Assembly: GCA_009995705.1 (NCBI GenBank)
Contig: JAADBR010000012.1
Location: 1-47,523 of the forward strand
Reading direction: 5' to 3'
Source: Microcystis aeruginosa W13-11
GTDB taxonomy: Bacteria > Cyanobacteriota > Cyanobacteriia > Cyanobacteriales > Microcystaceae
DNA: 47,523 bases
Shown: in pieces, positions 33,472 through 41,598 of the stretch
Position numbering within the stretch: position 1 is the first letter of the stretch
How the letters are laid out: each line of letters opens with the position of its first letter
Program-made: the position numbers and the translations under genes
Notes under the pieces: model-generated
Told to the model about the DNA's origin: nothing
The model's input: only the letters and a program-made list of their open reading frames with translations
The model's database searches: none

Positions 33472-33669
33472 ATGGGCGACTTTTTTGATAACGTGAGCCG
33501 TTACCCCCGCTATCTGATTAGCTTTAGTTTAGGGATTTTCTTCGCCTTTTTCGGCTGGTTGGCCCCTTTATTAAAAAATCCCCTCACAGCGATCGCACTT
33601 GTGGGTTTTCTGGGGGGAACTTTCGCCTTTCTTTATTTCACCCTCAAAGCCATGCTTGGATTAGCTTGA
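33472..33669 (+). CDS. DUF751 (Ycf33-like) membrane protein
   Basis: A 65-residue protein with two membrane helices (residues 14-32 and 39-60), starting MGDFFDNVSRYPRYLISFSL. The pattern matches the DUF751/Ycf33 family of cyanobacteria and algal plastids, whose role is unknown. It lies 41 bases upstream of rbfA on the same strand and probably shares its promoter. Confidence 0.88.
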   Translation: MGDFFDNVSRYPRYLISFSLGIFFAFFGWLAPLLKNPLTAIALVGFLGGTFAFLYFTLKAMLGLA

Positions 33670-33710
33670 TACAATGGTAAGGGTTTCGCTGTTTTTAGGG
33701 GACAAAAATT

Positions 33711-34097
33711 ATGGCTAACGACCGTCGAGTATCTCGCGTGTCCTCGCTAATTAAGCGCGAGGTCAGCCAAATGTTATTAATGGAAATTAAAGATGATCGG
33801 GTCGGTGCTGGTATGGTTAGCGTTACCGATGTGGATCTCTCCCACGACCTACAACACGCTAGGATTTTTGTGTCTATTTACGGCAACAAAGATGCAAAGG
33901 CCGAAACTATGGCCGGGTTAAAGGCTGCTGCGGGATTCGTCCGGCGCGAACTCGGTCAACGCATCCGTCTCAGACGTACCCCCGAAGTGGTCTTCCTAGA
34001 AGATTCTTCCCTTGAACGCGGCGATCGAATGTTACACCTTCTTGATCATATTAAAACCGATCGACCCCCAGAAGATGACGATTCCGAAGAAGAATAG
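33711..34097 (+). CDS. rbfA: Ribosome-binding factor A
   Basis: A 128-residue protein with the RbfA KH-like fold: [21 protein letters not shown] at the start, [20 protein letters not shown] in the middle and [21 protein letters not shown] near the end. RbfA helps mature the 30S subunit and 16S rRNA. The tail is acidic ([10 protein letters not shown]). Confidence 0.95.
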   Translation: MANDRRVSRVSSLIKREVSQMLLMEIKDDRVGAGMVSVTDVDLSHDLQHARIFVSIYGNKDAKAETMAGLKAAAGFVRRELGQRIRLRRTPEVVFLEDSSLERGDRMLHLLDHIKTDRPPEDDDSEEE

Positions 34098-34122
34098 AAC
34101 TATTAGCCGTCTTTTTTCTCCC

Positions 34123-34284
34123 TGTCTCCTGTCTCGGAGTCTCCTGACTTGAAAGAGGGTGTGGGGTGATGGGGAAGTGGGGTGTGGGGTGATGGGGAAG
34201 TGGGGGAATTATGAATTATGAATTGGGGTATGGGGAAAACAAATAAAAATAATCTCCTGTCTCCTGTCTCCTGATAACTGAATA
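34123..34284. repeat. Intergenic repeats, including a 23-bp tandem duplication
   Basis: Bases 34157-34179 and 34180-34202 are exact copies of a 23-base G-rich unit (gggtgtggggtgatggggaa then gtg). Before it is 'ctcctgtctcggagtctcc' (also near 13420) and 'cttgaaagagggtgt', whose complement recurs at 45082-45104. 'gtctcctgataactgaa' follows, directly before the next start codon. Confidence 0.8.
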
Positions 34285-35865
34285 ATGAGCGATCGCATTT
34301 TATCCCTAAAAGAACGTATTGGTCAGATGATAGTAGTCCGCGCTTCCGGCTATCTCTTTGACCAACAAATCCGCTATCCTGTCTGGGAACCTGTCAACGC
34401 TACCCTAAAATATTGGTTAGAAACCCTCCACCTCGGTGGGGTGATTCTGTTAGGAGGCAGCGCGGCCGAAATCGCTCTCCGCAGCCAACAATTACAAAGT
34501 TGGTCCAGGGATAATCCTCTGCTCATTGCTGCCGATATCGAGGAGGGAGTCGGCCAAAGGTTTTCCGGCGCTACTTGGTTTCCCCCCCCGATGGCTTTAG
34601 GAAAAATAGCTGAAAAAAGCTTGACAAAAGCCACAGAATATGCTAAGGAAATGGGGGCAATTACGGCGAAGGAAGCACTAGCGATCGGGATTAACTGGAT
34701 TTTAGCCCCAATTGTCGATGTGAACAATAATCCCGACAATCCGGTTATCAATATTCGTTCCTTCGCTGAAACTCCCGAAATTGTCGCTAGTCTAGCTCAA
34801 GCTTTTATTTTAGGGGCAAATTCCTATCCAGTTTTAACCACGGCCAAACATTTTCCCGGCCACGGTGATACCAGCAATGACTCCCATCTCGATCTTCCCA
34901 TCATCAACCACGATCATGATCGCCTAGAAGCGATCGAATTGCCCCCCTTTCAAGCGGCGATCAAGTCGGGGGTTGATAGTATTATGTCAGCCCATCTGTT
35001 AATTCCCGCTTGGGATGCCGAATTTCCTGCCACTCTTTCCTCGAAAATTCTCGGGGAAAAACTGCGCCAAAATCTCGGTTTTCAGGGTTTAATCGTCACT
35101 GATGCCCTGATTATGGGGGGAGTGACTAAAATTGCCAGTGCTGCCGCCATAGCAGTGAGGGCGGTAGAGGCGGGGGCTGATATACTATTAATGCCTCCCG
35201 ATCCGATCGAAGCGATCGAAGCAGTGTATAGTGCCGTGCAAGGGGGTACAATTAGCGAAGCCAGAATTAATGATTCTTGGCAGCGTATTCAACGAGCAAA
35301 AGAGAAATTAGGGCAAAGACACCCCTCCTTAGAATCCTTAAGCAGTTTAGCGGCACCGCAAGCTCTAGAGATTGTCAGGGATATTTTAAAGGATTCCCAA
35401 ACAGTTAGCGGTAATTTACCGATTCAAGCTACTCAAGGCCGTAATTTAATCATTATCGATGATTTACTCAATTGTGACTTTCTCGATCGCTCTTGTCCGG
35501 CGGTGACAATTCCCCGACAATGGGGTTATCAAACCCAAATAATCGACCGTAGCACCTTTAATCAGTCCCTTGTCTCCCCAGAAACGACTCTCCTACAAGT
35601 ATTCATCCGTGGTAATCCTTTTCGGGGTAGTGCCGGATTAGGGGAGGAAACGAAAGCTATCTATCAAGCTTTGCTGAAAACCGGACAAATTCAAGCATTG
35701 ATTATTTATGGTAGTCCCTACGTTTTCCAGTGGTTTCGTCAACAAAGCGGAGAAATTCCCTATCTTTTCAGCTATGGACAACAAGCAAGCGCCCAAAAAA
35801 TCGCCCTAGAAACTATTTTTGAGTGGCCCACTAGCGGCAAAAATCAGACCGATACTTTCATTTAA
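34285..35865 (+). CDS. nagZ: Glycoside hydrolase family 3, NagZ-like beta-N-acetylhexosaminidase
   Basis: A 526-residue protein. Residues 1-350 are a GH3 barrel with the NagZ loop KHFPGHGDTSNDSHLDLP (about 194-211), which holds the catalytic His/Asp, and the nucleophile Asp in VTDALIMGG (about 270). NagZ removes N-acetylglucosamine from muropeptides during wall recycling. The protein is longer than E. coli NagZ (about 340 residues): the extra C-terminal 160 residues resemble the second domain of larger GH3 enzymes. No signal peptide, so cytoplasmic. It overlaps the convergent gene by 4 bases. Confidence 0.88.
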   Translation: MSDRILSLKERIGQMIVVRASGYLFDQQIRYPVWEPVNATLKYWLETLHLGGVILLGGSAAEIALRSQQLQSWSRDNPLLIAADIEEGVGQRFSGATWFPPPMALGKIAEKSLTKATEYAKEMGAITAKEALAIGINWILAPIVDVNNNPDNPVINIRSFAETPEIVASLAQAFILGANSYPVLTTAKHFPGHGDTSNDSHLDLPIINHDHDRLEAIELPPFQAAIKSGVDSIMSAHLLIPAWDAEFPATLSSKILGEKLRQNLGFQGLIVTDALIMGGVTKIASAAAIAVRAVEAGADILLMPPDPIEAIEAVYSAVQGGTISEARINDSWQRIQRAKEKLGQRHPSLESLSSLAAPQALEIVRDILKDSQTVSGNLPIQATQGRNLIIIDDLLNCDFLDRSCPAVTIPRQWGYQTQIIDRSTFNQSLVSPETTLLQVFIRGNPFRGSAGLGEETKAIYQALLKTGQIQALIIYGSPYVFQWFRQQSGEIPYLFSYGQQASAQKIALETIFEWPTSGKNQTDTFI

Positions 35866-37061
35866 GGGCAAAAATTGCCTAGTAACCATTGGGCAATGCG
35901 ATCGGAGGCACCGGCCGGTCCCATTCTCTGACGACCATTAAGGGCGATTTCTTGCCACTGTGGGGGATTTTGTAATAAATATTCTAACTTGTCGGCCACT
36001 GACTCGGCACTATCGCCTAAGAGAATTGAACAGCCTAATAAACGCTGTTGCAGTTTGGCAAAATGGGGAGTAAATTGTGGTCCAGATCCCGCAATTGTGA
36101 TCGCCGGTTTACCCAAACCGACGAACTGTTCCGTGGCAGTTCCCGCCATGGCGATCGCTAGATGGCAACGGCCTAAATATTCGGCGTAATCCCTTTGAGA
36201 AATAGTTATAAATACCTCTTGACAAATAAACTTATTTGTGCCATATTCCCGCCAACCCCGGGAAATTAAAGCAGCCGTAAAAGATTCTAGGGGGAGAGCA
36301 GGAGCGATCGCCGCCAAAAATTCCAGCTTGTAATCGGGAAAACGGCCGATCATGGCAGCCACAGCTGCGAGAATTTGCCGCCAATTGTGGAGAGCTTCGG
36401 GAAAGCGCGAACCGGGTAGCAGCAGAATAGTTAGGCAATCTTGGGGAAAATCGCCCGTTATCGAGGGTAAAAGGTCATCCATCATTGGATTACCCCCATC
36501 GACAACAGGAATTGACCACTGTTGTAAAATTTTGCTAGTTAAACTATCCCGAGGAAAAACCCCCCGACAGCGAGGATGAGCCATTAACCAGCGTTCCCAG
36601 GGATAATAGTAGGAACCCCAGAGGCGATCGATCATCGAGCTACTATCTAACCATCCCTGCTCATCCCGGAGATAGTATTCTGATTTAGCCGTTCCCACAA
36701 AAGCATAATCTGTCCCGCTCAACCAAGCAAGGGCAAGGGGTAAGATATCTCCCACCGCGACAATTTTTCCCCCTTCTTGGCCCCAATTTCTGACCAGAAG
36801 GTATTGACGGGAGGTTAATCCTAATAATCCCTCCCGCAGATCGCGCCATAATTGTTTGGCATCCCTAGTGATAAAACCCCCAGAGGGCATTTTTTGACCT
36901 CGATCGAGAAGGGGAATCCCCGGACGAGTATAAGCATAACCGTTACCCACTAGGGGTAAAGCAGTAATATCCGGACAGTGGGGGGATGATTGCAGTCTTT
37001 TAATAATCTGGATTGCGATCTCATCTTCACCGTGGCCATTACTCAAAAATAATAATTTCAC
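35862..37061 (-). CDS. LpxB-related lipid-A-disaccharide synthase-like protein
   Basis: A 399-residue protein of the cyanobacterial/plant-type LpxB-related family: LFLSNGHGEDEIAIQI at the start, then LLPGSRFPEALHNW and AMAGTATEQFVGLGKPAI, which parallel the GT-B donor site of LpxB. It is not LpxB itself: the family has its own subfamily, I believe TIGR03492, and its substrate is unproven. The ATG at 37061 is the natural start. Convergent, 4-base overlap with the GH3 gene. Confidence 0.85.
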   Translation of the reverse strand: MKLLFLSNGHGEDEIAIQIIKRLQSSPHCPDITALPLVGNGYAYTRPGIPLLDRGQKMPSGGFITRDAKQLWRDLREGLLGLTSRQYLLVRNWGQEGGKIVAVGDILPLALAWLSGTDYAFVGTAKSEYYLRDEQGWLDSSSMIDRLWGSYYYPWERWLMAHPRCRGVFPRDSLTSKILQQWSIPVVDGGNPMMDDLLPSITGDFPQDCLTILLLPGSRFPEALHNWRQILAAVAAMIGRFPDYKLEFLAAIAPALPLESFTAALISRGWREYGTNKFICQEVFITISQRDYAEYLGRCHLAIAMAGTATEQFVGLGKPAITIAGSGPQFTPHFAKLQQRLLGCSILLGDSAESVADKLEYLLQNPPQWQEIALNGRQRMGPAGASDRIAQWLLGNFCP

Positions 37062-37161
37062 TGTTTTTTCTTAACTTCTGGCTTAAAGTCCTAAACTTCG
37101 GTTGTTTTATTGCCTTCGACCCTAGACAATGCTGATGGTTAGGGAACAATCAATTTGATAA

Positions 37162-37300
37162 AAGCAGTTAACCAACTCCCATTTAGTCTAACCTACCAGA
37201 AGGTTTCGCCGATCGCTTATCTCTGCCCAGATAGTGACCATTTAACCAAAGGCAAGACTAAAAGATTCAGGGATTAGTTTAACTGCTTCTATTTTTCTCG
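37162..37300 (+). ncRNA. Candidate structured RNA upstream of tsaE
   Basis: A long interrupted hairpin: a 10-bp base (aagcagttaa 37162-37171 with ttaactgctt 37279-37288), more pairs up to 37180/37270, then an 8-bp stem (tttagtct 37182-37189 with agactaaa 37255-37262). Two small hairpins sit within it (aacc/ggtt and tatct/agata). A ctattttt run follows the base, as in an intrinsic terminator. A second small stem, cagagc/gctctg, lies at 37325-37354. No frame codes for protein. It could be a free small RNA, a leader or a decayed element. Confidence 0.4.
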
Positions 37301-37387
37301 ATCAAAAGACCAGATTGAGTCTCCCAGAGCCAAGGAGGCCAGAAAGCTGCTCTGATCGCTAACTAGCTGGTTATAATTAAGTTAAAA

Positions 37388-37454
37388 ATGGATTTTAGGT
37401 TCGATCCCCCCTTGATAAGGGGGGCATCTGATAACTTTTAACGCCTACCTACTC
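37388..37454. repeat. GATCCCCCC hairpin repeat, copy 1
   Basis: 'gattttaggttcgatc' leads into the hairpin CCCCCCTTGATAAGGGGGG and then 'ctgataacttttaacgccta'. The same order of elements recurs at 38009-38086 and 41011-41106. It ends 40 bases before the tsaE start. Confidence 0.85.
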
Positions 37455-37494
37455 ATATTAAAATCAGTGATTAATTGGCATCCTAGCGGAAAAA

Positions 37495-37965
37495 ATGATT
37501 ATCGACTTACCCGATCGAGAAGCTACTGTCAATTTAGGGGAAAAACTGGGGCAAACCTTGGCCCCTGGCAGTGTAATTTTATTAAAAGGCGATTTGGGAG
37601 CGGGAAAAACCACCTTAGTACAGGGAATTGGCTTAGGATTGGGCATTCAAGAGCCTATAGCTAGTCCTACCTTCACCCTCGTTAACGAGTATAGCGAAGG
37701 CCGCCTTCCTTTGTATCATTTGGATTTGTATCGTTTGCAGGATCAAGATATCGAGGCGCTGTACCTAGAAAATTATTGGCAGGGAATCGAGGTGGATTTA
37801 GGGATAGTGGCGATCGAATGGTCAGAACGTTTAACTTTTTTGCCGGAAAATTATCTAGAGATTACTTTACTCGATCGAGGTGAGCAGGGACGACGAGCGC
37901 TGCTCAATTCTGTCGGTGGGTACGAAAAAAATAGCGACTCCACAGGAATCGCTATCAGCACTTGA
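37495..37965 (+). CDS. tsaE: tRNA threonylcarbamoyladenosine biosynthesis ATPase
   Basis: A 156-residue P-loop protein with Walker A GDLGAGKTT at about residues 32-40, the TsaE signature SPTFTLVNEYSEGR and the HLDLYRL strand. TsaE works with TsaB and TsaD to make t6A37 in ANN-decoding tRNAs. Length is normal. The last residues (GGYEKNSDSTGIAIST) look unlike the family and may be read-through into a repeat region. Confidence 0.93.
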   Translation: MIIDLPDREATVNLGEKLGQTLAPGSVILLKGDLGAGKTTLVQGIGLGLGIQEPIASPTFTLVNEYSEGRLPLYHLDLYRLQDQDIEALYLENYWQGIEVDLGIVAIEWSERLTFLPENYLEITLLDRGEQGRRALLNSVGGYEKNSDSTGIAIST

Positions 37966-38008
37966 CTCTTTAAGCAATCAAACTTTAGCGGTAACTTTCC
38001 GCATCTAA

Positions 38009-38086
38009 GATAGATTTTGGGTTCGATCCCCCATTAATCCCCCCTTGATAAGGGGGGAACTGATAGTTTTTAACACCTAACTACTT
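38009..38086. repeat. GATCCCCCC hairpin repeat, copy 2
   Basis: Same design as copy 1 with an extra 'ccattaatc' before the G/C stem, then 'ctgatagtttttaacaccta'. It abuts the inverted-repeat element at 38086 directly. Confidence 0.85.
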
Positions 38087-38303
38087 AGGGTTTGCGGCAA
38101 AAAGTACGGGCGAAGCATTCGGATAGAAAATCTCTGGTTTCACCGATAGGTTATTGCCCGAATGCTTCGCCCCTACACCGACGCGGGCCGATGAAGACGC
38201 AAGGTTTTGAACGACGATTCTCTCAAAATCTTGCACCTGTTTCGCGAGAAAAGCCACAAAACTCTTACCTTGCCTACATTTCACATTTATTCAGCAAACC
38301 CTA
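38086..38303. mobile_element. MITE-like element with TAGGGTTTGC ends
   Basis: About 218 bases bounded by inverted ends (tagggtttgcggcaaaaa at the left, the complement of 'ttattcagcaaacccta' at the right). Inside is another inverted pair, gggcgaagcattcgg (38108-38122) and ccgaatgcttcgccc (38158-38172). No transposase frame. Partial copies of its end occur at 17345-17360 and 39598-39615. Confidence 0.7.
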
Positions 38304-38511
38304 CTTCTAAGATGTAAAAAAATAACTATTTTTTCACCTTTAATTTGCCGTTCTCACGGGGAAACTATCCGCTTTTCAGAGATATAATACTAAAAAAATC
38401 GGCAATTTCTGCTAATTTCACACTTTCTTTAGATTTATCTTCTATCTTGATGTCTGATGGATTTTGGCAGTGGTTGACCCTTGCCGCCGAGTGCTAATTA
38501 TGAGATGAGCG

Positions 38512-39597
38512 ATGCAGGAAGAAAAAGCGATATTTACTATTAACAATACTTTCTATAGACCAGAGAGTAAAATCGTCCGAGATTTAGGAGTTTTAGGGGC
38601 GGCAATTGCTCAAAAAGAGCGAGGCAGTTTGCGCGTTTTAGAAGTAATGAGCGGCTCTGGTGTGCGAGCGCTCAGGTATTGGTTAGAAAGTGGTGCGGAT
38701 TGGCTGTGGGTTAATGATGGAAATCCAGAAATTAAGCCAACTTTAGACGCTAACTTAGAGAGTTTATTACAACAAAAAAAAGGGAAGATAACCTATAAAT
38801 CTGCTCAAGAAGTTCTCCTAAAATGTTGTCTTGAAAAAGACTATTATGATCTAGTTGATATTGATGCTTTTGGTTCCCCTGCATCTCTGTTAAGTGCTAT
38901 TCCTTTAGCCACTAAAATCGGTGGTTTAATTTATCTAACTAATACCGACGGACGGACACTGACGGGTCATAATCTAGAAAATAGTTTAGCTGATTATGGA
39001 GCATCTGCTCGCAATCATCCAGCTGCCCACGAACAGGGATTAAGATTAATTATCGCTGGTTTGCAATTAGAATCGGCCCGGTTAGGTTTAGGAATTACGC
39101 CGATTTTTTCCCTCTTTTTTGGTCAAAGTTATCGGGTAATGGTGCGGTTAACAGCTAATAGACAATTAAATAGTCATAACTACGGTTTTCTCGGTTATTG
39201 TCATAGCTGCGGGGAATATCAATCAGTGCCTTGGCTGAAGTTAGGCAAGATAGTTTGTTCTGGGGATGGGCAACCTTTAACCTTAACTGGACCCTTGTGG
39301 TTAGGCAGTTTACACGATCGCCTTTATCTAGAAAAGATGGCAGATTTAGCCGATCAATGGCAGTGGAAAAAGGTAGTTAAATTGTTAAAAATAATGAGGG
39401 AAGAAAACGATTTTCCTCCCTATTTTTATAGTTTTCGGGAAATTGGGAGAAGGGGCAAATTAGATCTACCCAAAAGAGAAGATTTAATTGCGGCTCTCCT
39501 AGAACAAGGTTATCGGGCCGCTGCCACCCATATTGACCCGCAAGCCCTGAAAACTAACGCTTCTTTAGCCCAATGTATCGCACTACTCAAGGACTAA
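38512..39597 (+). CDS. trm1: tRNA (guanine-26-N2)-dimethyltransferase, Trm1 type
   Basis: A 361-residue protein of the Trm1 family: FYRPESKIVRDLGVL near the start, SAM motif EVMSGSGVRALRYWLE (about 44-59), VNDGNPE, and DIDAFGSPASLL, where most members have DIDPFGSP. A CHSCG pair and GPLWLGSLHD follow in the C-terminal domain. Trm1 makes m2,2G26 and is mainly archaeal and eukaryotic; only a few bacterial groups have it. ATG at 38512. A TATAAT occurs at 38383-38388, 124 bases upstream. Confidence 0.9.
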   Translation: MQEEKAIFTINNTFYRPESKIVRDLGVLGAAIAQKERGSLRVLEVMSGSGVRALRYWLESGADWLWVNDGNPEIKPTLDANLESLLQQKKGKITYKSAQEVLLKCCLEKDYYDLVDIDAFGSPASLLSAIPLATKIGGLIYLTNTDGRTLTGHNLENSLADYGASARNHPAAHEQGLRLIIAGLQLESARLGLGITPIFSLFFGQSYRVMVRLTANRQLNSHNYGFLGYCHSCGEYQSVPWLKLGKIVCSGDGQPLTLTGPLWLGSLHDRLYLEKMADLADQWQWKKVVKLLKIMREENDFPPYFYSFREIGRRGKLDLPKREDLIAALLEQGYRAAATHIDPQALKTNASLAQCIALLKD

Positions 39598-39655
39598 TTA
39601 GGGTTTGCTGAAAAAGGGGTTTGGGTTGAAGCATGAAACCCAACCTACGTTCTAA
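39598..39655. repeat. Repeat with TAGGGTTTGCTG end and hairpin
   Basis: It begins with 'tagggtttgctgaaaaa' immediately at the trm1 stop (the stop TAA may belong to it), then a hairpin gtttgggtt/aacccaacc. The 'gaagcatgaaacccaacctacg' half matches the inverse of 6713-6745. Confidence 0.65.
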
Positions 39656-39659
39656 TTAG

Positions 39660-40943
39660 TTAATACCAATAACTAGAACTTTGTTGGGGTTCAGGGGCAA
39701 AAGCTAACCAGTAGGGGAATTGTAAAAGAGCGAAATTCAGCCTTTCTTCCGTATCATCGATGATAATGAGCGGTGAATATTTATCCTCAATTAAACGTTC
39801 CGCTTTTTGAATTAAAGCTTCGGGAGACTCAAAGAGAACGATGCCGCGGTCCGGTCCAAAATCGGCGCGGGAAATGCCGAGACAATCTTGGAGACCGCGC
39901 CGCCATTCGCCTAAACGTTCGGGACTATTAGCCAGAACGAGAGAACGGAAGCGATCTCCTTGTAATTCCGCCATAATCGAGATAATTGCCGAAGCGACCA
40001 GAATATTCTGGAGACGGCTGCCCATACCGCGAACCGTACCCCGGCCCCCCTGTTTAAAGAACCACTGTTGCACCCGTTCGGCGTGAATTGGTTCAAAAGT
40101 GCGCCGTAATTGCCAAGGGGGACCGTAATAGTCAGGACGACTGCGATAACGGTCTAAAAGAGTTTGGATGCGCTGATTTTGCTCAGAAAAGCCCTGTCTG
40201 GGGGTAGATTGTCCCACTGGTTCCGATTCATAACCCGAACGGTTAGAACGACGGGGTTCTTGCCAATTATCCCGGCCCTGGTTACTGCTACGGGGGGGAC
40301 GGGGACTTTCTTCGCGATAATCTCGGTCTTGACTGCCACGGGATGGGCGCGGGTTTTCCTCCCGTTCGGTCCGCAGGGGAGGTTCCACGGAGCGGGGGGA
40401 TTTTTCGGGGGTTTCAAAACGGGGTAATTCCAACTGTTCGGCAGCCGCGGCCAAATCCTGTAAACTGCCCACCAGATAGTCTTTAAATCCCTGAACCCGC
40501 ACGGCTAACTCCTGGGAGACTCCGGCGAAATTACTCCGCATTTCCTGCCGAATCCGCTCACGACGGCGTTCTAACTGTTCGATCGCCACTTCTAAAGCCT
40601 GTTTGCGTTGTTCTAGGTCTTTTACGCCTTCCTTGAGCATTCTCTCGATTTGAGCTTTGATATCCCCCAATTCCTCGGCGATCAAGCGTTCTTTTTCCGC
40701 TTTTAATGCCGAAATTTCTGCCGCTAGGCTCTGTTTTTGCCGTTCTAGAGCCTCGATTTCTGCTCGTAGGGGTTGCGCTTGGGCTGCGGGAACTAATTCG
40801 CCTTCGGGGGCGATTGCCGATGGCAGGGGATTCTCTGCTGGGCGATCGTCCCAGAGATCATCAAAACTAAATTCTTCGACAGATTCATTGGGTAAGTCTG
40901 TCATTTTGTCAAGGGGTAAAACATTAAAATCTTCTGAAGTCAT
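39660..40943 (-). CDS. DUF3086 family protein
   Basis: A 427-residue cyanobacterial protein. Residues about 55-150 are a long coiled coil rich in E, K and R. Residues about 170-255 are a disordered Arg/Pro/Ser/Gln-rich linker. The conserved DUF3086 domain (about 260-420) includes LLDRYRSRPDYYGPPWQLRRTF and QQWFFKQGGRGTVRGMGSR. Function unknown. It is transcribed in the same direction as the DUF3119 gene upstream, with a repeat in the 199-base gap. Confidence 0.85.
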   Translation of the reverse strand: MTSEDFNVLPLDKMTDLPNESVEEFSFDDLWDDRPAENPLPSAIAPEGELVPAAQAQPLRAEIEALERQKQSLAAEISALKAEKERLIAEELGDIKAQIERMLKEGVKDLEQRKQALEVAIEQLERRRERIRQEMRSNFAGVSQELAVRVQGFKDYLVGSLQDLAAAAEQLELPRFETPEKSPRSVEPPLRTEREENPRPSRGSQDRDYREESPRPPRSSNQGRDNWQEPRRSNRSGYESEPVGQSTPRQGFSEQNQRIQTLLDRYRSRPDYYGPPWQLRRTFEPIHAERVQQWFFKQGGRGTVRGMGSRLQNILVASAIISIMAELQGDRFRSLVLANSPERLGEWRRGLQDCLGISRADFGPDRGIVLFESPEALIQKAERLIEDKYSPLIIIDDTEERLNFALLQFPYWLAFAPEPQQSSSYWY

Positions 40944-40991
40944 CGGCTTTAGAAATGCAGAGCGAACAGAGGGCTAAGGCAGGTAATTAAG

Positions 40992-41106
40992 TAAGTGGTT
41001 CTAATTAATGGAAGATAGATTTTGTCTTCGATCCCCCCTGCCCCCCTTATTAAGGGGGGTGCCGATAGGCGGGGGGATCTGACAATTTTTAACACCTACC
41101 CACTTA
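40992..41106. repeat. GATCCCCCC hairpin repeat, copy 3, longer form
   Basis: The third copy of the family carries a double G/C block (ccccccttattaagggggg, then ggcggggggatc) and ends 'tttttaacacctacccactta'. Short inverted ends taagtgg/ccactta suggest the full unit. It lies between two co-directional genes. Confidence 0.8.
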
Positions 41107-41142
41107 AGACGCTATTAGCTAGGACTTTATTTTATCTCAATC

Positions 41143-41559
41143 TTAGTTCGCTTCTGAGTCGATCGCTGGCGATGCTGCCAAAGGATAATATTTTTCGAGG
41201 CATAGTCTCAGGGTTGCGCTGTCAAAGATAATGGGCAAAAAATGAATGCTGTTAATTTCTTTGAAATAAAATAGGATCGGGACTTTGTTCCAGAAAATCC
41301 GCCAGTTTTGCCATTCTTGGTAGGGAAAGGAGCGAATTTGTTGCCCAGATAGATAGACATCTAGGGAGGTGGGGGTAAACTGGAGACGAATGCGGGTAGT
41401 CTGGAACACCAAGAATAGTCCTAACAGGGAGAAAATTATGCCAAGCCAGACCTGTAAAAAGAGTAAAGGCAGCGATAAAATTACCAAAAACAGGGGAATT
41501 CGATAGTTAGGAGCCAGTTCGATCGTTCCTGTTACTTCTTGAGGGGAAATAGTTTTCAT
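41143..41559 (-). CDS. DUF3119 family membrane protein
   Basis: A 138-residue protein. Two adjacent hydrophobic helices at about residues 20-55 are followed by a PH-like strand pattern (TRIRLQFTPTSLDVYLSGQQIR, FPYQEWQNWRIFW). This is the DUF3119 family of cyanobacteria and plastids, function unknown. Adjacent to DUF3086, as in many cyanobacteria by recollection. Confidence 0.85.
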   Translation of the reverse strand: MKTISPQEVTGTIELAPNYRIPLFLVILSLPLLFLQVWLGIIFSLLGLFLVFQTTRIRLQFTPTSLDVYLSGQQIRSFPYQEWQNWRIFWNKVPILFYFKEINSIHFLPIIFDSATLRLCLEKYYPLAASPAIDSEAN

Positions 41560-41598
41560 CGGGGTCCCTATCGGCAGTCAGCCAAAATATCTTCGCTT

